A stretch of 64,000 nucleotides of DNA from 2-12-FULL-35-23 sp965196985 (lineage in GTDB: Bacteria; Pseudomonadota; Gammaproteobacteria; UBA12402): the NCBI GenBank assembly GCA_965196985.1, contig CBDALO010000143.1:102515-166514 (forward strand). Direction: 5' to 3'. Of the stretch, positions 1 to 8,807 are shown in pieces. A model generated the notes under the pieces. That model was given only the letters and a program-made list of their open reading frames with translations. It was not told where the DNA came from and made no database searches. The number at the start of each line of letters is the position of its first letter. The first letter of the stretch is position 1. A program made the translations under genes and the position numbers.

Positions 1-872
1 GGAGGATGAGTAAGATGTATCTTCAACATTTTGGCTTGAAATTTGATCCATTGGGTAAATCAAACATTATTGAATTGGCGCAGTCAAAGCGACTAGAGCA
101 GCAACTTAATGGTTTGCTAGAAACACGCGGCTTAGCAGTGATTACTGGCGACTCAGGGACAGGAAAGACCACGGCGCTAAGATACTGGAGCAATAAACTC
201 AACCCGCTGACCCATCAAGTCATTTATCAATCAGACACTCACTTTCGGTCATTTGATGTGTACTCTCAGCTTGCCGAAAATCTAGGTTTAGAAAACTATT
301 ACCGATTCTCTAAACTTTGGAGAGACTTGAAGCAGAGCTTGATCGCGCTCTACCATGATAAAAACGTTCAGCCTATTTGGATCCTAGACGAGGCGCATCA
401 GCTTAGTAATGATTTCATTCTACGATTACCTGACTTCCTTAATTTCAGTTTTGACAGCAAAGACGTCATGACGATTATCTTATGTGGACTCCCATCACTT
501 CTAGCAACATTGCAGAGACCAGCCTATGAACCTATCAACTCTAGAATTCAGTGCTTTATTAGGTGGCATGCAATTGAAGATAGCAGGGATTTTGAGAGCA
601 TTATTCACGCTGCTTTTGAGAAGGCAGGAATGAGCAGCAGCTTATTCACTGAAACAGGTATTCGTGCAGTACACATGGCCACAAAAGGTAGGCTTCGTTA
701 TGTTGATAGGCTCATGCGACATGCGTTGCTAATCGCCGCTAATATGAATTTAAACCATATACCGGATGATGTCATTAATCAGGCAATTCATGGGCTAAAA
801 GGTTAACTATTTGACACCATCTCACGCAAAATAGGTTGAGATGGTTTCTCTAAATTATTGTGGGACGTTACA
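1..872 (+). mobile_element. Right end of DDE/AAA-ATPase transposon, copy A (partial)
   Basis: The first 872 bases match, in inverse orientation, the ATPase gene and outer end of the transposon at 19613-27193. The element ends at 872 in TGGGACGTTACA, the same terminus seen (reverse-complemented) at 19613 next to a target duplication. The remaining part, with the DDE transposase and zinc-ribbon genes, would lie before base 1. The other target-site copy is therefore not visible. Confidence 0.85.
6..806 (+). CDS. ExeA/TniB-like AAA+ ATPase of a DDE transposon
   Basis: 266 aa. Walker A GDSGTGKTT lies at residues 48-56 and Walker B WILDEAH at about 125-131, as in the ExeA/TniB/IstB-type ATPases that choose targets for and activate a partner DDE transposase. 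GGAGG directly precedes the ATG and acts as ribosome binding site. The second copy at 19679-20479 differs at one residue near the C terminus (G versus E). In the complete copy the partner DDE transposase and a zinc-ribbon/HTH protein lie upstream, so a transposition role is well supported. The sequence gives no sign that the gene serves secretion (ExeA proper) instead. The reading frame is intact. Confidence 0.85.
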   Translation: MSKMYLQHFGLKFDPLGKSNIIELAQSKRLEQQLNGLLETRGLAVITGDSGTGKTTALRYWSNKLNPLTHQVIYQSDTHFRSFDVYSQLAENLGLENYYRFSKLWRDLKQSLIALYHDKNVQPIWILDEAHQLSNDFILRLPDFLNFSFDSKDVMTIILCGLPSLLATLQRPAYEPINSRIQCFIRWHAIEDSRDFESIIHAAFEKAGMSSSLFTETGIRAVHMATKGRLRYVDRLMRHALLIAANMNLNHIPDDVINQAIHGLKG

Positions 873-943
873 ACTGGGTAAAAGCAGTTCTTCAACTAGT
901 TGGCCAAGAATTTTTACTAGAAGCAGATCAACAAGTGAACTAA
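873..943 (+). pseudogene. 3' remnant of a gene cut by transposon copy A
   Basis: Directly after the transposon terminus an open frame (codon phase starting TGG at 875) runs for 22 codons, ending LLEADQQVN and TAA at 941-943. It has no start of its own, so it looks like the C-terminal end of a gene interrupted by the element. I do not recognise the family; it does not look like the end of rsfS, the usual upstream neighbour of rlmH. Confidence 0.35.
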
Positions 944-1195
944 GGGGGCAAAACCCGGCATATAGTCATAGCAACTCACCATCACCTAGATTAAATAAAT
1001 GAATAAATTTAAAACTACCTTGTTTGCTATAGCATCTTGCTTTACTTGATGGTAGAGCAAGATAGTACCATGCCTATTCAAGCTAATAGAATTAAATTTT
1101 CAACCAATTCTGAAGGCTCTATCAGGAAACCTCTTTCCCTAAGCGCCTTACTTCGCTAAAGTATTTCAAAAGCAATTAACAGGATCAATTCACTT
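944..1195. other. Intergenic stretch before rlmH
   Basis: No intact gene. A 16-codon open frame at 999-1049 begins MNKFKTTLFAIASC, which resembles the start of a signal peptide or lipoprotein leader, and then stops; it may be the relic of a secreted protein. No strong Shine-Dalgarno sequence is visible before the rlmH ATG at 1196. Confidence 0.3.
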
Positions 1196-1663
1196 ATGAA
1201 GTGTTATCTCATTAGCATCGGCACCAAAATGCCGCAGTGGATTAACGATGGCTTCACTGATTACGCTAAGCGATTAACGGGTGAAGTAAACCTTGAACTG
1301 ATTGAACTAGCCAGTGAAAAACGCGGCAAAAACACTGATCTCGCTCGCATTAAAGAAATTGAAGGCAAACGCTTACTCGCTGCCATCCCTAAAAACTGCC
1401 TAATGGTTACTTTAGCTATCAATGGGAAAAACTGGTCAACTGAACAACTCGCCAATCGTCTAACTGAGTGGCAACATATGGGACAACCTATTGCTTTTTT
1501 AATTGGTGGTCCAGAAGGTTTGTCAGAGGCGTGCAATCAACGTGCCGACTTAGCTTGGTCCCTCTCTCCCTTAACCTTTCCCCATCCTTTGGTGCGCGTG
1601 ATTATTGCTGAGCAACTTTATCGTGCTTGGAGCATTACTAAAAACCACCCTTACCATCGCTAG
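1196..1663 (+). CDS. rlmH: 23S rRNA (pseudouridine1915-N3)-methyltransferase RlmH
   Basis: 155 aa, the normal full length of the SPOUT-class methyltransferase that modifies pseudouridine 1915 in helix 69 of 23S rRNA using SAM. The SAM-binding knot motif FLIGGPEG is at residues 101-108 and the conserved C-terminal tail ends HPYHR. In most gammaproteobacteria rlmH sits just upstream of mrdA-rodA; here about 7 kb of other genes and an IS66 element lie between them, so the ancestral cluster has been opened. The reading frame is intact and no disruption is seen. Confidence 0.97.
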   Translation: MKCYLISIGTKMPQWINDGFTDYAKRLTGEVNLELIELASEKRGKNTDLARIKEIEGKRLLAAIPKNCLMVTLAINGKNWSTEQLANRLTEWQHMGQPIAFLIGGPEGLSEACNQRADLAWSLSPLTFPHPLVRVIIAEQLYRAWSITKNHPYHR

Positions 1664-1743
1664 TGTGGATTAGATCTGAGCGAGTAGCCCGGATTGAGCG
1701 TCAGCGATAATCCGGGGCAGAAACCCCGGATTATCAAATGCTA

Positions 1744-3690
1744 GTATCCGTTCAATATCAGCATGATTTGAAAATAATTCAAAAAGTTCTTGACAGCTTT
1801 TTCGTGCAAATTTGGAAATTTTATATTGGAATCATCGTGTGTCATAAAAGCATGATGTGCGCTCTATAACAACGCTGTATGCTCGGATTATTTTTTCATC
1901 GATCAGGTTCATGGCTTAAAAATAATTTCAGCAGTACGGCCATCTGTGTGGGGAAAATTTACCTTTTCAAACCCGTGGTATACTCTTCCTATGAAAAAAC
2001 AACCTGACAAATCAGTTTTAGCCGATCTCATTGAGAGATTTAATAATACTGTTACACCAACAGCACTAGAAACAGATTTTAGCAATGTATGTGAAAGTCA
2101 GGCTGAGAAAATCATAAAGCTAGAAGACAAGGTGCAATCGTTAAATAACGCATTAAATAAATATAAAGGTGAGCAAGGAAAGCCTAATGTTAGAAAGCAA
2201 ACGCGCGCTAACAAGGACAAGGATCATTCCTCCGAGAAGGATAGAAAAGGAAATAAAACCAATAAAACTAGAAAGCCAAAATCTAGTAAAAAAAATCTCG
2301 AAGTCTCTAATACAGTGACACTAACAATTAATCCAGATTCGTTGCCCAGCGATGCTGTGCCAAATGGCTCTAAGAAAACACTTATCCAGGATATAAAAAT
2401 TGCTGCTAATAACACTCTTTTTTTGCGCCAACAATATTACTCCCCTTCTGAAAACAAACACTATACAGCACCTCTGCCAACTGGTTATGAGGGCCAGTTC
2501 GGCCCTACTATTAAAAGCTGGACAAGCTTCCTAAATACTCAAGGTGGTATGACGCTAGAAAGCCTTGAGACATTTTATAAAACCGCCAACATAGATATTA
2601 GTAAATCAACCATCCATAGCTTCACAATTAAAACACCTACGATACTTGAGCCCGAGAAGGTAGAAGTTGTGAAGGCAGGTTTACAATCCACGAACTACCA
2701 GCACCTAGATGACACCAACGCTAGAGAGGATGGGAAAAACCGTTATGTTAATGTATTGGGTAATGAGTATTATTCAGCTTACTTTACGCTGACCAGTAAA
2801 AGTCGATTAAGCGTCATTGAAATGTTAAGCAAAGACCACTTTGGGTTCACATTAAATGAGGCCGCTTTTAATTTACTGGCTACTATGAACTTACCCCACA
2901 AGGTAATCGAAAGCTTAAAGGTATTTCACTCATCGACTATCTTAAACAGTAAGGAGCTGGAAGTTATTCTTGATAAGGTATTAGGTGATAAAAAATTTCC
3001 AAAATATAGAAAGCTGATTACTGATGCGGCAGCTATCTCAACATATAGAAAGAGTCCTTATGCGATAGAAACACTCATTACCGATGATGCGCCACAGTTT
3101 AAGCTCATTACTGAATCACTCGCCTTGTGCTGGGTTCATGAGGGTAGGCATTATAAAAAGCTGACGCCAATTTTTAAGAAGCACCAAGACTCTGTTGACA
3201 GCTTCTTGGATAGGTTTTGGGATTATTATCATAAGCTCATTGAATATAAAAAGAACCCAGGGCAAGATGAGATAGATAAGCTATCCAATGAGTTTACTGA
3301 GTTATTCTCAACAATCACTGGCTACGAGAAACTAGATAAACAAATTGAGCTCACCTTAAAAAAGAAAAGGCAGCTATTGTTAGTGCTGGAAAAGCCAGAG
3401 CTTCCTCTACATAACAATCCAGCAGAGTTGATGGCTCGGAAGCAGGCTAGAATGCGCGATGTACACCTTCATACTATGAGTGAAGAAGGAACGAAAGCTA
3501 AGGATACAATGGTTACAATTACTGAGACATGTAAAAAGCTAGCAGTTAATGTCTTCGATTATATATATGACAGAATTACAAAAAACTATTCTATGCCTTC
3601 GCTAGCGGAATTAATTACCATCCGCTCATCACAGGCGCAGTAAACTAAAGAGAGCGCAGCATGAGCATCATGCTGAAATAAGACGGATAC
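1744..3690 (+). mobile_element. IS66-family insertion sequence, copy 1 (1947 bp)
   Basis: Imperfect terminal inverted repeats: GTATCCGT-n7-CAGCATGAT at 1744 and its complement ending CGGATAC at 3690. The 8-bp target duplication AAATGCTA is at 1736-1743 and 3691-3698; 8 bp is the hallmark of IS66. A second copy with the same termini is at 21936-25277. One long transposase gene is present and no tnpA/tnpB accessory genes, as in the single-gene (ISBst12-type) IS66 subgroup. Confidence 0.93.
1991..3643 (+). CDS. IS66-family transposase (TnpC type)
   Basis: About 550 aa from the ATG at 1991; an upstream in-frame start at 1946 would add 15 residues of IS leader. The N-terminal part has a coiled-coil-like segment, a highly charged Lys-rich linker (about residues 60-105), then the DDE domain: LDDTNARED (first D), ITDDAPQF (second D) and NNPAELMARKQAR (E region). 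These match the IS66 TnpC layout. The gene is intact here; in copy 2 the same frame is interrupted by ISKra4 after the codons for NEYYSA. Confidence 0.9.
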   Translation: MKKQPDKSVLADLIERFNNTVTPTALETDFSNVCESQAEKIIKLEDKVQSLNNALNKYKGEQGKPNVRKQTRANKDKDHSSEKDRKGNKTNKTRKPKSSKKNLEVSNTVTLTINPDSLPSDAVPNGSKKTLIQDIKIAANNTLFLRQQYYSPSENKHYTAPLPTGYEGQFGPTIKSWTSFLNTQGGMTLESLETFYKTANIDISKSTIHSFTIKTPTILEPEKVEVVKAGLQSTNYQHLDDTNAREDGKNRYVNVLGNEYYSAYFTLTSKSRLSVIEMLSKDHFGFTLNEAAFNLLATMNLPHKVIESLKVFHSSTILNSKELEVILDKVLGDKKFPKYRKLITDAAAISTYRKSPYAIETLITDDAPQFKLITESLALCWVHEGRHYKKLTPIFKKHQDSVDSFLDRFWDYYHKLIEYKKNPGQDEIDKLSNEFTELFSTITGYEKLDKQIELTLKKKRQLLLVLEKPELPLHNNPAELMARKQARMRDVHLHTMSEEGTKAKDTMVTITETCKKLAVNVFDYIYDRITKNYSMPSLAELITIRSSQAQ

Positions 3691-3722
3691 AAATGCTACG
3701 CATTTTCAATCCGGGCAACGCA

Positions 3723-4622
3723 CTAACGTCTATTCACCACATACGCACCGAGCAGCGCTATTAACCCACCAAGCAACTCTACCCCACTTGGTAATTCAGC
3801 TAAAAGCCACCAACCAAGCAACGTTGCTAAAATTGGAGACAAATAAAGCACGCTAACAGCTCTAGATGCCGTCATCAAAGACAGGGCATAAGTCCAAATC
3901 ATATAACCTAAGGCGGCAGGGAAAACACCTAAATAAACCACGCTTAAAGTTTGCTGCCAAGGTGCATGTTGTACATCGACAATAGTTTCTGGCAAATAAA
4001 ATAATAAAAAAGCTGTCCCAACCCAAATGGCATAGCAAGTTAGCTGCACTGGGTTATAGGTCCTTAGTAATGGCTTTTGAAAAATATTATAAAGCGTGGC
4101 GCTAAAAGTCGCACCTAAGCTTAACAACGCACCCAAATGATAAGCCGAGAAACCTTGTTGCTGGCTTAGCGCAATAAGACTTGTACCAACAACACTAAAT
4201 AACATACCAAACCAAATTGCCGGACGGGATTGCTCTTTTAAAAAGAACAAAGCAAACAAAGTTGTTAGTACTGGCATCTGTGCAACGATAAAGCTCGCCA
4301 CACTCGCGGAGATATCAAGCTCACTATAATTAAGTAGTAGATTATAAAAACCTATCCCGCACAAGCCTGCAAAAATAATCATTGGCAAATCTCGCCAACA
4401 TAATGGGGTATGCTTATGACGATTGGCTCGATAAAAGAACACCATCACTACCGAAGCGACTAGATATCGTAATAAAGCCAAACTGCCAGGGTGATAGCTA
4501 GCTAAACTATAGCGAATTGCCACAAAAGCTGAGGCCCAAAAAGTCACAGCGGCTATTAACAACAGCCACCCAGCTAGCTTTTTGATATTTAAGGAACTCA
4601 CAGCAATCTCTACCACACCCAA
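3723..4622 (-). CDS. EamA/DMT-family inner-membrane exporter
   Basis: 299 aa with about ten hydrophobic helices arranged as two EamA halves, typical of drug/metabolite transporters. The first half has the characteristic WASAFVAIRYSL segment and the second half includes the glycine-rich VYLGVFPAALGYMIW stretch. Such proteins export amino acids, metabolites or toxic compounds; the substrate cannot be read from sequence. It is transcribed in the same direction as cydABX but ends beyond the palindromic repeat, about 75 bp downstream of cydX. The start may be internal (a Met is not obligatory at the hydrophobic onset), so the first 15 residues are uncertain. Confidence 0.85.
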   Translation of the reverse strand: MGVVEIAVSSLNIKKLAGWLLLIAAVTFWASAFVAIRYSLASYHPGSLALLRYLVASVVMVFFYRANRHKHTPLCWRDLPMIIFAGLCGIGFYNLLLNYSELDISASVASFIVAQMPVLTTLFALFFLKEQSRPAIWFGMLFSVVGTSLIALSQQQGFSAYHLGALLSLGATFSATLYNIFQKPLLRTYNPVQLTCYAIWVGTAFLLFYLPETIVDVQHAPWQQTLSVVYLGVFPAALGYMIWTYALSLMTASRAVSVLYLSPILATLLGWWLLAELPSGVELLGGLIALLGAYVVNRR

Positions 4623-4697
4623 TACAAGAGGTTGCTATTATTACAAATTTCTTTATAAAGAACGATATTTTAAAAGTGTAGAGCTTCGAGACAAAAC

Positions 4698-4808
4698 CTA
4701 TTTAGATTTAGACTTATCCTTAGCTTCACGCTTCTCAACCCGAAGCGCCAAATAAACACCGGCTCCAACAGCAACTAGTGCAGTAACCAACCAAACTAAA
4801 TAAAACAT
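4698..4808 (-). CDS. cydX: CydX-like small subunit of cytochrome bd oxidase
   Basis: A 36-residue ORF just downstream of cydB, beginning MFYLVWLVTALVAVGAG and ending in a Lys-rich tail (EKREAKDKSKSK). Size, a single membrane helix with aromatic residues plus Trp at the N terminus, and position immediately 3' of cydB match CydX/YbgT, which stabilises the haem site of bd oxidase. Only 16 bp separate it from cydB, and GATAAGAAA precedes the ATG. It is too short for ordinary gene callers. Confidence 0.85.
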   Translation of the reverse strand: MFYLVWLVTALVAVGAGVYLALRVEKREAKDKSKSK

Positions 4809-4824
4809 TTTCTTATCCTCAAAA

Positions 4825-5970
4825 CTAATACAACACATGATCCTCAGCAGCTACTTTAGCCTCTGATAAACGATGCCCACGCCCCCATAGCTTGCGATAA
4901 ACAAAGGCCGTATAAATAAAAATAATTGGCAAAGTAATCAAGGCAACAATCAAGATACCAATCAGTGATACTTCAGAGCTTGCCGCATTCCAAATCAATA
5001 AACTTTGATTAGGATTAGTGATCGATGGCATCACAAAAGGAAAGGTCACCAACCCATAAGTAACAAGCACACCCAGCAAGCTGCATGATGAAGCAAGAAA
5101 GCCAGCAAGCGCCTTCCCGTTACTAGAAAGCCTTATCGCACACAGCGCACCCAAGACAGCTAGTACTGGAGCAATAAACATCCAAGGATGACTCAACTGA
5201 TTTGCATACCAACCGCCAACAGACGTCACAACTGTATTAGCCAACGGCTGCGCAGTAGGGTTAGCAGGTAACGCAGCTAGATGATAACCAGGAGTCAAGG
5301 CCAGCCAAACGCCAGCCGCAATAAAGCTAACAATAAAAACTAAAGCTGATAAACGCAAAGCAAGCTTAGCGCGCCGATAAACAATACCTTCAGTACGTAA
5401 TAATAAATAAGCAGCACCATGCATTGCCAGCATAGATAAGCTCACTACACCAGATAATAAAGCGAAGGGGCGTAACAACCCAAAAAAGGAACCCGTGTAA
5501 AAAAACCTCAGACTAAACGGATCGTAATGAAAAGGAACGCCTAGCAACAAATTACCTAGCGCCACGCCAAACAATAAAGCAGGAACAAAGCTACCAGCAA
5601 ATAAAGCCCAATCCCAAAAACTGCGCCACTTTGAATGAACTAATTTAGAACGAAACTCAAATGCAACTGGCCGCATAAAAAGTGCCCATAGCACCAATAA
5701 CATTGCAAAGTAAAAGCCAGAGAAAGCAGCAGCATAAGCCCTCGGCCAGATAGCAAACATCCCAGCACCAATAATAATCAACCATACTTGATTACCATCC
5801 CAAGTTGGACCGACGGTATTAATAACCACACGCCGCTCTTGGTCATTACGACTAACAAAGGGCAATAAAAATCCAGCGCCCAAATCAAACCCACCTGTCA
5901 CGGCAAATAAAAACATTACCGCTCCTACAGCTACCCACGCCAAGAACTGAACGATTGCATAATCAGTCAT
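4825..5970 (-). CDS. cydB: Cytochrome bd ubiquinol oxidase subunit II
   Basis: 381 aa, the usual CydB length. Family landmarks are GGFDLGAG in the first helix and GPTWDGNQVWLI at about residues 53-64, whose Asp is part of the proton pathway. Around eight to nine membrane helices are evident. Together with CydA and CydX it forms the high-affinity quinol oxidase that reduces O2 to water in the inner membrane, useful at low oxygen or under nitrosative stress. It lies 15 bp after cydA in a clear operon. No ABC genes cydDC follow. Confidence 0.96.
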   Translation of the reverse strand: MTDYAIVQFLAWVAVGAVMFLFAVTGGFDLGAGFLLPFVSRNDQERRVVINTVGPTWDGNQVWLIIIGAGMFAIWPRAYAAAFSGFYFAMLLVLWALFMRPVAFEFRSKLVHSKWRSFWDWALFAGSFVPALLFGVALGNLLLGVPFHYDPFSLRFFYTGSFFGLLRPFALLSGVVSLSMLAMHGAAYLLLRTEGIVYRRAKLALRLSALVFIVSFIAAGVWLALTPGYHLAALPANPTAQPLANTVVTSVGGWYANQLSHPWMFIAPVLAVLGALCAIRLSSNGKALAGFLASSCSLLGVLVTYGLVTFPFVMPSITNPNQSLLIWNAASSEVSLIGILIVALITLPIIFIYTAFVYRKLWGRGHRLSEAKVAAEDHVLY

Positions 5971-5985
5971 TACCTATCCCCTCAA

Positions 5986-7554
5986 TTAAAACTGTGCTTC
6001 ACTTTCTTCAAAGTGGTACCTGTTAAGATGCAAACTACTAGGCCCAATACGAGCAAACTTTGCTAATAGCCATACCTCAACTACTGTAAGTGCAGTAAAC
6101 AACACTACAAAGATGGCAAAGCTCAACCACAAGTTCCCTGTTGTTAACGATGAAGAGCTTAATGTTGTTGGCAAAATACCATAGACTGTCCAAGGCTGGC
6201 GACCATGCTCAGTCACAAACCATCCACATAACACACAAATCCAAGGAAAAGGTAAGCTATAAAAAGCCGCTCGCCACAACCATTTACGACGACGCCAAGC
6301 AGTACCACGCCACACTGCAATAACGGAAAAGATAAACACCAAGATCATTAAAATACCTAAGAAAATCATAACTCGGAAGGTATAGAACAATGACCAAACT
6401 GTTGGAATAGTATCAGTCGCTGCTTCTTTTACTTCTGCTGGTGTGGCTTTAGTAATATCTGAAGCGTAACGCTTTAATAGCAAGCCATAACCTAAATCCG
6501 CCTTATAGTCATTAAACTGCTTCAGTATTGCTGGTGAATGATCACCAGAGCGAAGCTTCTCTAACAGTCCATAAGCTTTCATGCCGTTATAAATTCTTTG
6601 CTGGTTCTGAGCAACAACCTCATCAACACCAGGCACGCGCTTATGAAGTGAGTGTTCAACGATCAAGCCCAGCACACCTGGAATCTGTAATGCAAATAAA
6701 TTGTGCTTCTGTTTTTGTGAAGGAATCGCAAGCACATTAAAGGCAGCCGGTGGTGCCTGAGTAGTCCACTCAGCTTCAATTGCCGCCAATTTTTCAGGCT
6801 GTACCTTTGCAACGATAAGTCCATTTTGATCACCTGCATAAGCAAGCATCACCGAAACAATCAAACCAAAACCCGCTGCTATGGCAAACGACCGCTTTGC
6901 AAAAGCAAGGTCACGTCCCCGTAATAAATAATAAGAACTAATACCTAATACAAAAATAGCACCTGTTGTATAGCCTGATAACACTGTATGCAAAAAGCCA
7001 ACTTGTGCAATAGGATCTAAAAATAGTTGCAACAGATTAGTGGTTTCCATACGCATGGTCGAGTAATCGAAGGCAGCACCAACTGGATGCTGCATAAAAC
7101 CATTAGCCACTAAAATGAATAAAGCAGAAAGGGTTGAACCAACAGCCAAACAGCAGGTTGCAAAAAAGTGTTGTTTTTTACTTAGTTTATCCCAACCAAA
7201 AAAGAAAGTACCAAAAAACGTCGACTCAAGCATGAATGCTAGGAAGCCTTCAATAGCTAACGGGGTACCAAAAATATCCCCAACGTATTGACTGTAGTAG
7301 GCCCAGTTCATACCAAATGAGAACGCCATGGTTAAACCGGTTAATACCCCTAAAGCAAAGTTTATCCCAAGCAGTTTTCCCCAAAACTTTGTCATATCCT
7401 TATAGACTTCATTCCCAGTAATCACATAGGTTAATTCCATGGCTACCAAGATCCAGGTTAGCCCTAAAGTTAACGGCACAAATAAAAAGTGAATCGAGGC
7501 TGCAACGGCAAACTGCCACCTAGCCAAAAAGACGGAGGATGTCAGGGGTAGCAT
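5986..7554 (-). CDS. cydA: Cytochrome bd ubiquinol oxidase subunit I
   Basis: 522 aa, as in E. coli CydA. The axial haem ligands are visible: His22 in AASIHFLF, a second His in FLHTVLSGYTTG (about residue 188) and a Met in the later FRVMIFLG helix. The acidic AIEGFLAFMLEST pair and the C-terminal GRQPW motif are present, and the long periplasmic Q-loop (about residues 240-380) is of the long type. It heads the cydABX operon; the region upstream (7555-8314) is full of repeats and no FNR/ArcA-type site could be picked out with confidence. Confidence 0.97.
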   Translation of the reverse strand: MLPLTSSVFLARWQFAVAASIHFLFVPLTLGLTWILVAMELTYVITGNEVYKDMTKFWGKLLGINFALGVLTGLTMAFSFGMNWAYYSQYVGDIFGTPLAIEGFLAFMLESTFFGTFFFGWDKLSKKQHFFATCCLAVGSTLSALFILVANGFMQHPVGAAFDYSTMRMETTNLLQLFLDPIAQVGFLHTVLSGYTTGAIFVLGISSYYLLRGRDLAFAKRSFAIAAGFGLIVSVMLAYAGDQNGLIVAKVQPEKLAAIEAEWTTQAPPAAFNVLAIPSQKQKHNLFALQIPGVLGLIVEHSLHKRVPGVDEVVAQNQQRIYNGMKAYGLLEKLRSGDHSPAILKQFNDYKADLGYGLLLKRYASDITKATPAEVKEAATDTIPTVWSLFYTFRVMIFLGILMILVFIFSVIAVWRGTAWRRRKWLWRAAFYSLPFPWICVLCGWFVTEHGRQPWTVYGILPTTLSSSSLTTGNLWLSFAIFVVLFTALTVVEVWLLAKFARIGPSSLHLNRYHFEESEAQF

Positions 7555-7680
7555 GAGGTTTTTCCTTTCTTCTGCATGGATTAATGACAGGCACGATTAT
7601 ATAGTGAATAGAATAAATCACCTTGACGCAGATCAATAGCAAGGCAAAAAGTTCAAATTTAAGAAGTCTGTCAAGTGTAG

Positions 7681-7712
7681 TTAAATCCCCCGCTCGCTTC
7701 GCGAGCTGCTCC
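7681..7712. repeat. Short copy of the CGCTCGC/GCGAGC dispersed repeat
   Basis: TTAAATCCCCCGCTCGC followed by TTCGCGAGCTGCTCC. It is the same core as the fuller copies at 8081-8137 and 29627-29680, with hairpin arms GCTCGC and GCGAGC, but lacks the second CCCCCTTT/AAAGGGGG arm pair. Confidence 0.7.
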
Positions 7713-7722
7713 AGCTTTCGCC

Positions 7723-7889
7723 TCTGCTGACTTATCTCCTGGAAAAGCTTGTTTTGCTTGCTGCTGGTTTTTATCGGGTCGCAAAAAACAAGCTTCCTAT
7801 TTGATTTTGCTAACCAGGCCGTCCTGGCCTGGTTACCCAATAAAAACTGGCGCAGCAAGCGCGCTTTTCTAAGTCGATAAGTAAGCAGA
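7723..7889. repeat. Long imperfect inverted repeat (about 165 bp), MITE-like
   Basis: TCTGCTGACTTATC at 7723 pairs with GATAAGTAAGCAGA ending at 7889; inside, AAAAGCTTGTTTTGCTTGCTGC pairs imperfectly with GCAGCAAGCGCGCTTTT, GTTTTTATCGGGT pairs with ACCCAATAAAAAC, and AACCAGGCC/GGCCTGGTT forms a perfect inner stem. The right arm recurs alone at 16769-16807, so the sequence is dispersed. A 112-codon open frame across it on the minus strand is incidental. Confidence 0.7.
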
Positions 7890-8004
7890 CGCTCACAATC
7901 AAAAAAATTTTAACGCCTGCATCCTGTTCCCTGCCTACTAACACCTGACCAGTACGTCCCTTCCTTAGAATAAGGAAGGTATAGCAAACGCCAAAGCTTT
8001 TTAG

Positions 8005-8137
8005 TACGTTCCCTCCTTAGAATAAGGAGGGTCAGGGAGGATTATAAAAATAAAGTTACCTTTAAACAAACCTACTATCTTTAAATCCCCCGCTCGCTGC
8101 GCGAGCTGCCCCCTTTGAATCAAAGGGGGCTATTTTT
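8005..8137. repeat. About 130-bp dispersed non-coding repeat, copy 1
   Basis: Modules in order: CCTCCTTAGAATAAGGAGGGTCAGG (hairpin), GGATTATAAAAA, an AT-rich spacer, TTAAATCCCCCGCTCGC-TG-CGCGAGCTG, and CCCCCTTTG/CAAAGGGGG. The same order is found at 29550-29680 between acnA and ettA. Another copy of the first module is at about 7959-7981. Confidence 0.75.
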
Positions 8138-8154
8138 ATTAAGTTTCATAGCGT

Positions 8155-8314
8155 GTAGCCCAGATTGAGCATTGTTGCGTCACAACGCGGAGCGTTGCGA
8201 CGAGACCTCTCCTCTGCCTCCTGGCCACCTGAACAGTGTCAACCTGAACAGGTGACAAGGCCATTACTAGCGGGTAAAATTCGATCTATTTGATAAACTC
8301 AAGATGAGAAACAA
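8155..8314. repeat. Dispersed repeat with TTGTTGCGTCACAACG core, and coaD upstream region
   Basis: ATTGTTGCGTCACAACG followed by GGAGCGTTGCGACGAGACC (8171-8207) recurs almost exactly at 16731-16767, before rodA. It is preceded by AGCCCAGATTGAGC, related to the palindromic repeat after rlmH. The rest up to the coaD ATG holds CACCTGAACAGTGTCAACCT-type short repeats and nothing gene-like. Confidence 0.65.
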
Positions 8315-8800
8315 ATGATCAACAATGTTGCAATCTACCCTGGTACCTTTGACCCAATCACTAATGGCCATATCAACCTAATTGAACGCGCTGCTAAGCT
8401 TTTTGATACTGTTATTATTGCCATTGCAGCAAATGAAAAGAAAAGTCCTTTATTTAGTACAGAGGAACGAGTAAAGCTTGCTAGCAATCTCTTTGCCGAC
8501 CGCCCTAACATTAAAGTCGAAGGCTTTAACACTCTACTTGTACACTTTGCTAAACAACGCCAAGCTAACGTTATCTTAAGAGGCCTACGTGCTGTTTCTG
8601 ATTTTGACTTTGAGTTTCAACTAGCTGGCATGAATCGATCATTGGCTCCTGAGGTCGAAACTTTATTCCTCACCCCCTCCGAACAACACACGTATATTTC
8701 TTCTTCACTGATTCGCGAGATCGCCTCACTTGGTGGTGACGTTACAGACCTAGTACCAACTTCGGTTGCTAAAGCATTACAGACAAAGTTTAGCAACTAA
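8315..8800 (+). CDS. coaD: Phosphopantetheine adenylyltransferase
   Basis: 161 aa, the normal CoaD length. The nucleotidyltransferase signature YPGTFDPITNGH is at residues 8-19 and the C-terminal ISSSLIRE motif corresponds to the family's ATP-binding ISSTxVRE. It transfers AMP from ATP to 4'-phosphopantetheine, the penultimate step of coenzyme A synthesis. It ends 7 bp before the mrdA start and is probably co-transcribed with it. Intact and unremarkable. Confidence 0.97.
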   Translation: MINNVAIYPGTFDPITNGHINLIERAAKLFDTVIIAIAANEKKSPLFSTEERVKLASNLFADRPNIKVEGFNTLLVHFAKQRQANVILRGLRAVSDFDFEFQLAGMNRSLAPEVETLFLTPSEQHTYISSSLIREIASLGGDVTDLVPTSVAKALQTKFSN

Positions 8801-8807
8801 GTTCGCC

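Larger units (their letters stand above)
1687..3716. repeat. REP-like palindromic repeat split by an IS66 element
   Basis: GCCCGGATTGA at 1687-1697 is the exact inverse of TCAATCCGGGC at 3706-3716, and between them lies AATCCGGGGCAGAAACCCCGGATT, itself a palindrome. Removing the IS and one copy of its target duplication restores a roughly 80-bp hairpin sequence just after rlmH. A related unit (AGCCCAGATTGAGC) is at about 8158. Confidence 0.75.

Noticed and set aside
1261..1536. 91-codon frame antisense to rlmH
   Set aside because: Lies wholly inside the intact rlmH gene on the opposite strand; codon-shadow effect.
7520..7858. 112-codon open frame on the minus strand upstream of cydA
   Set aside because: It overlaps the cydA start and runs through the dispersed hairpin repeats; no protein-like composition or homology seen.
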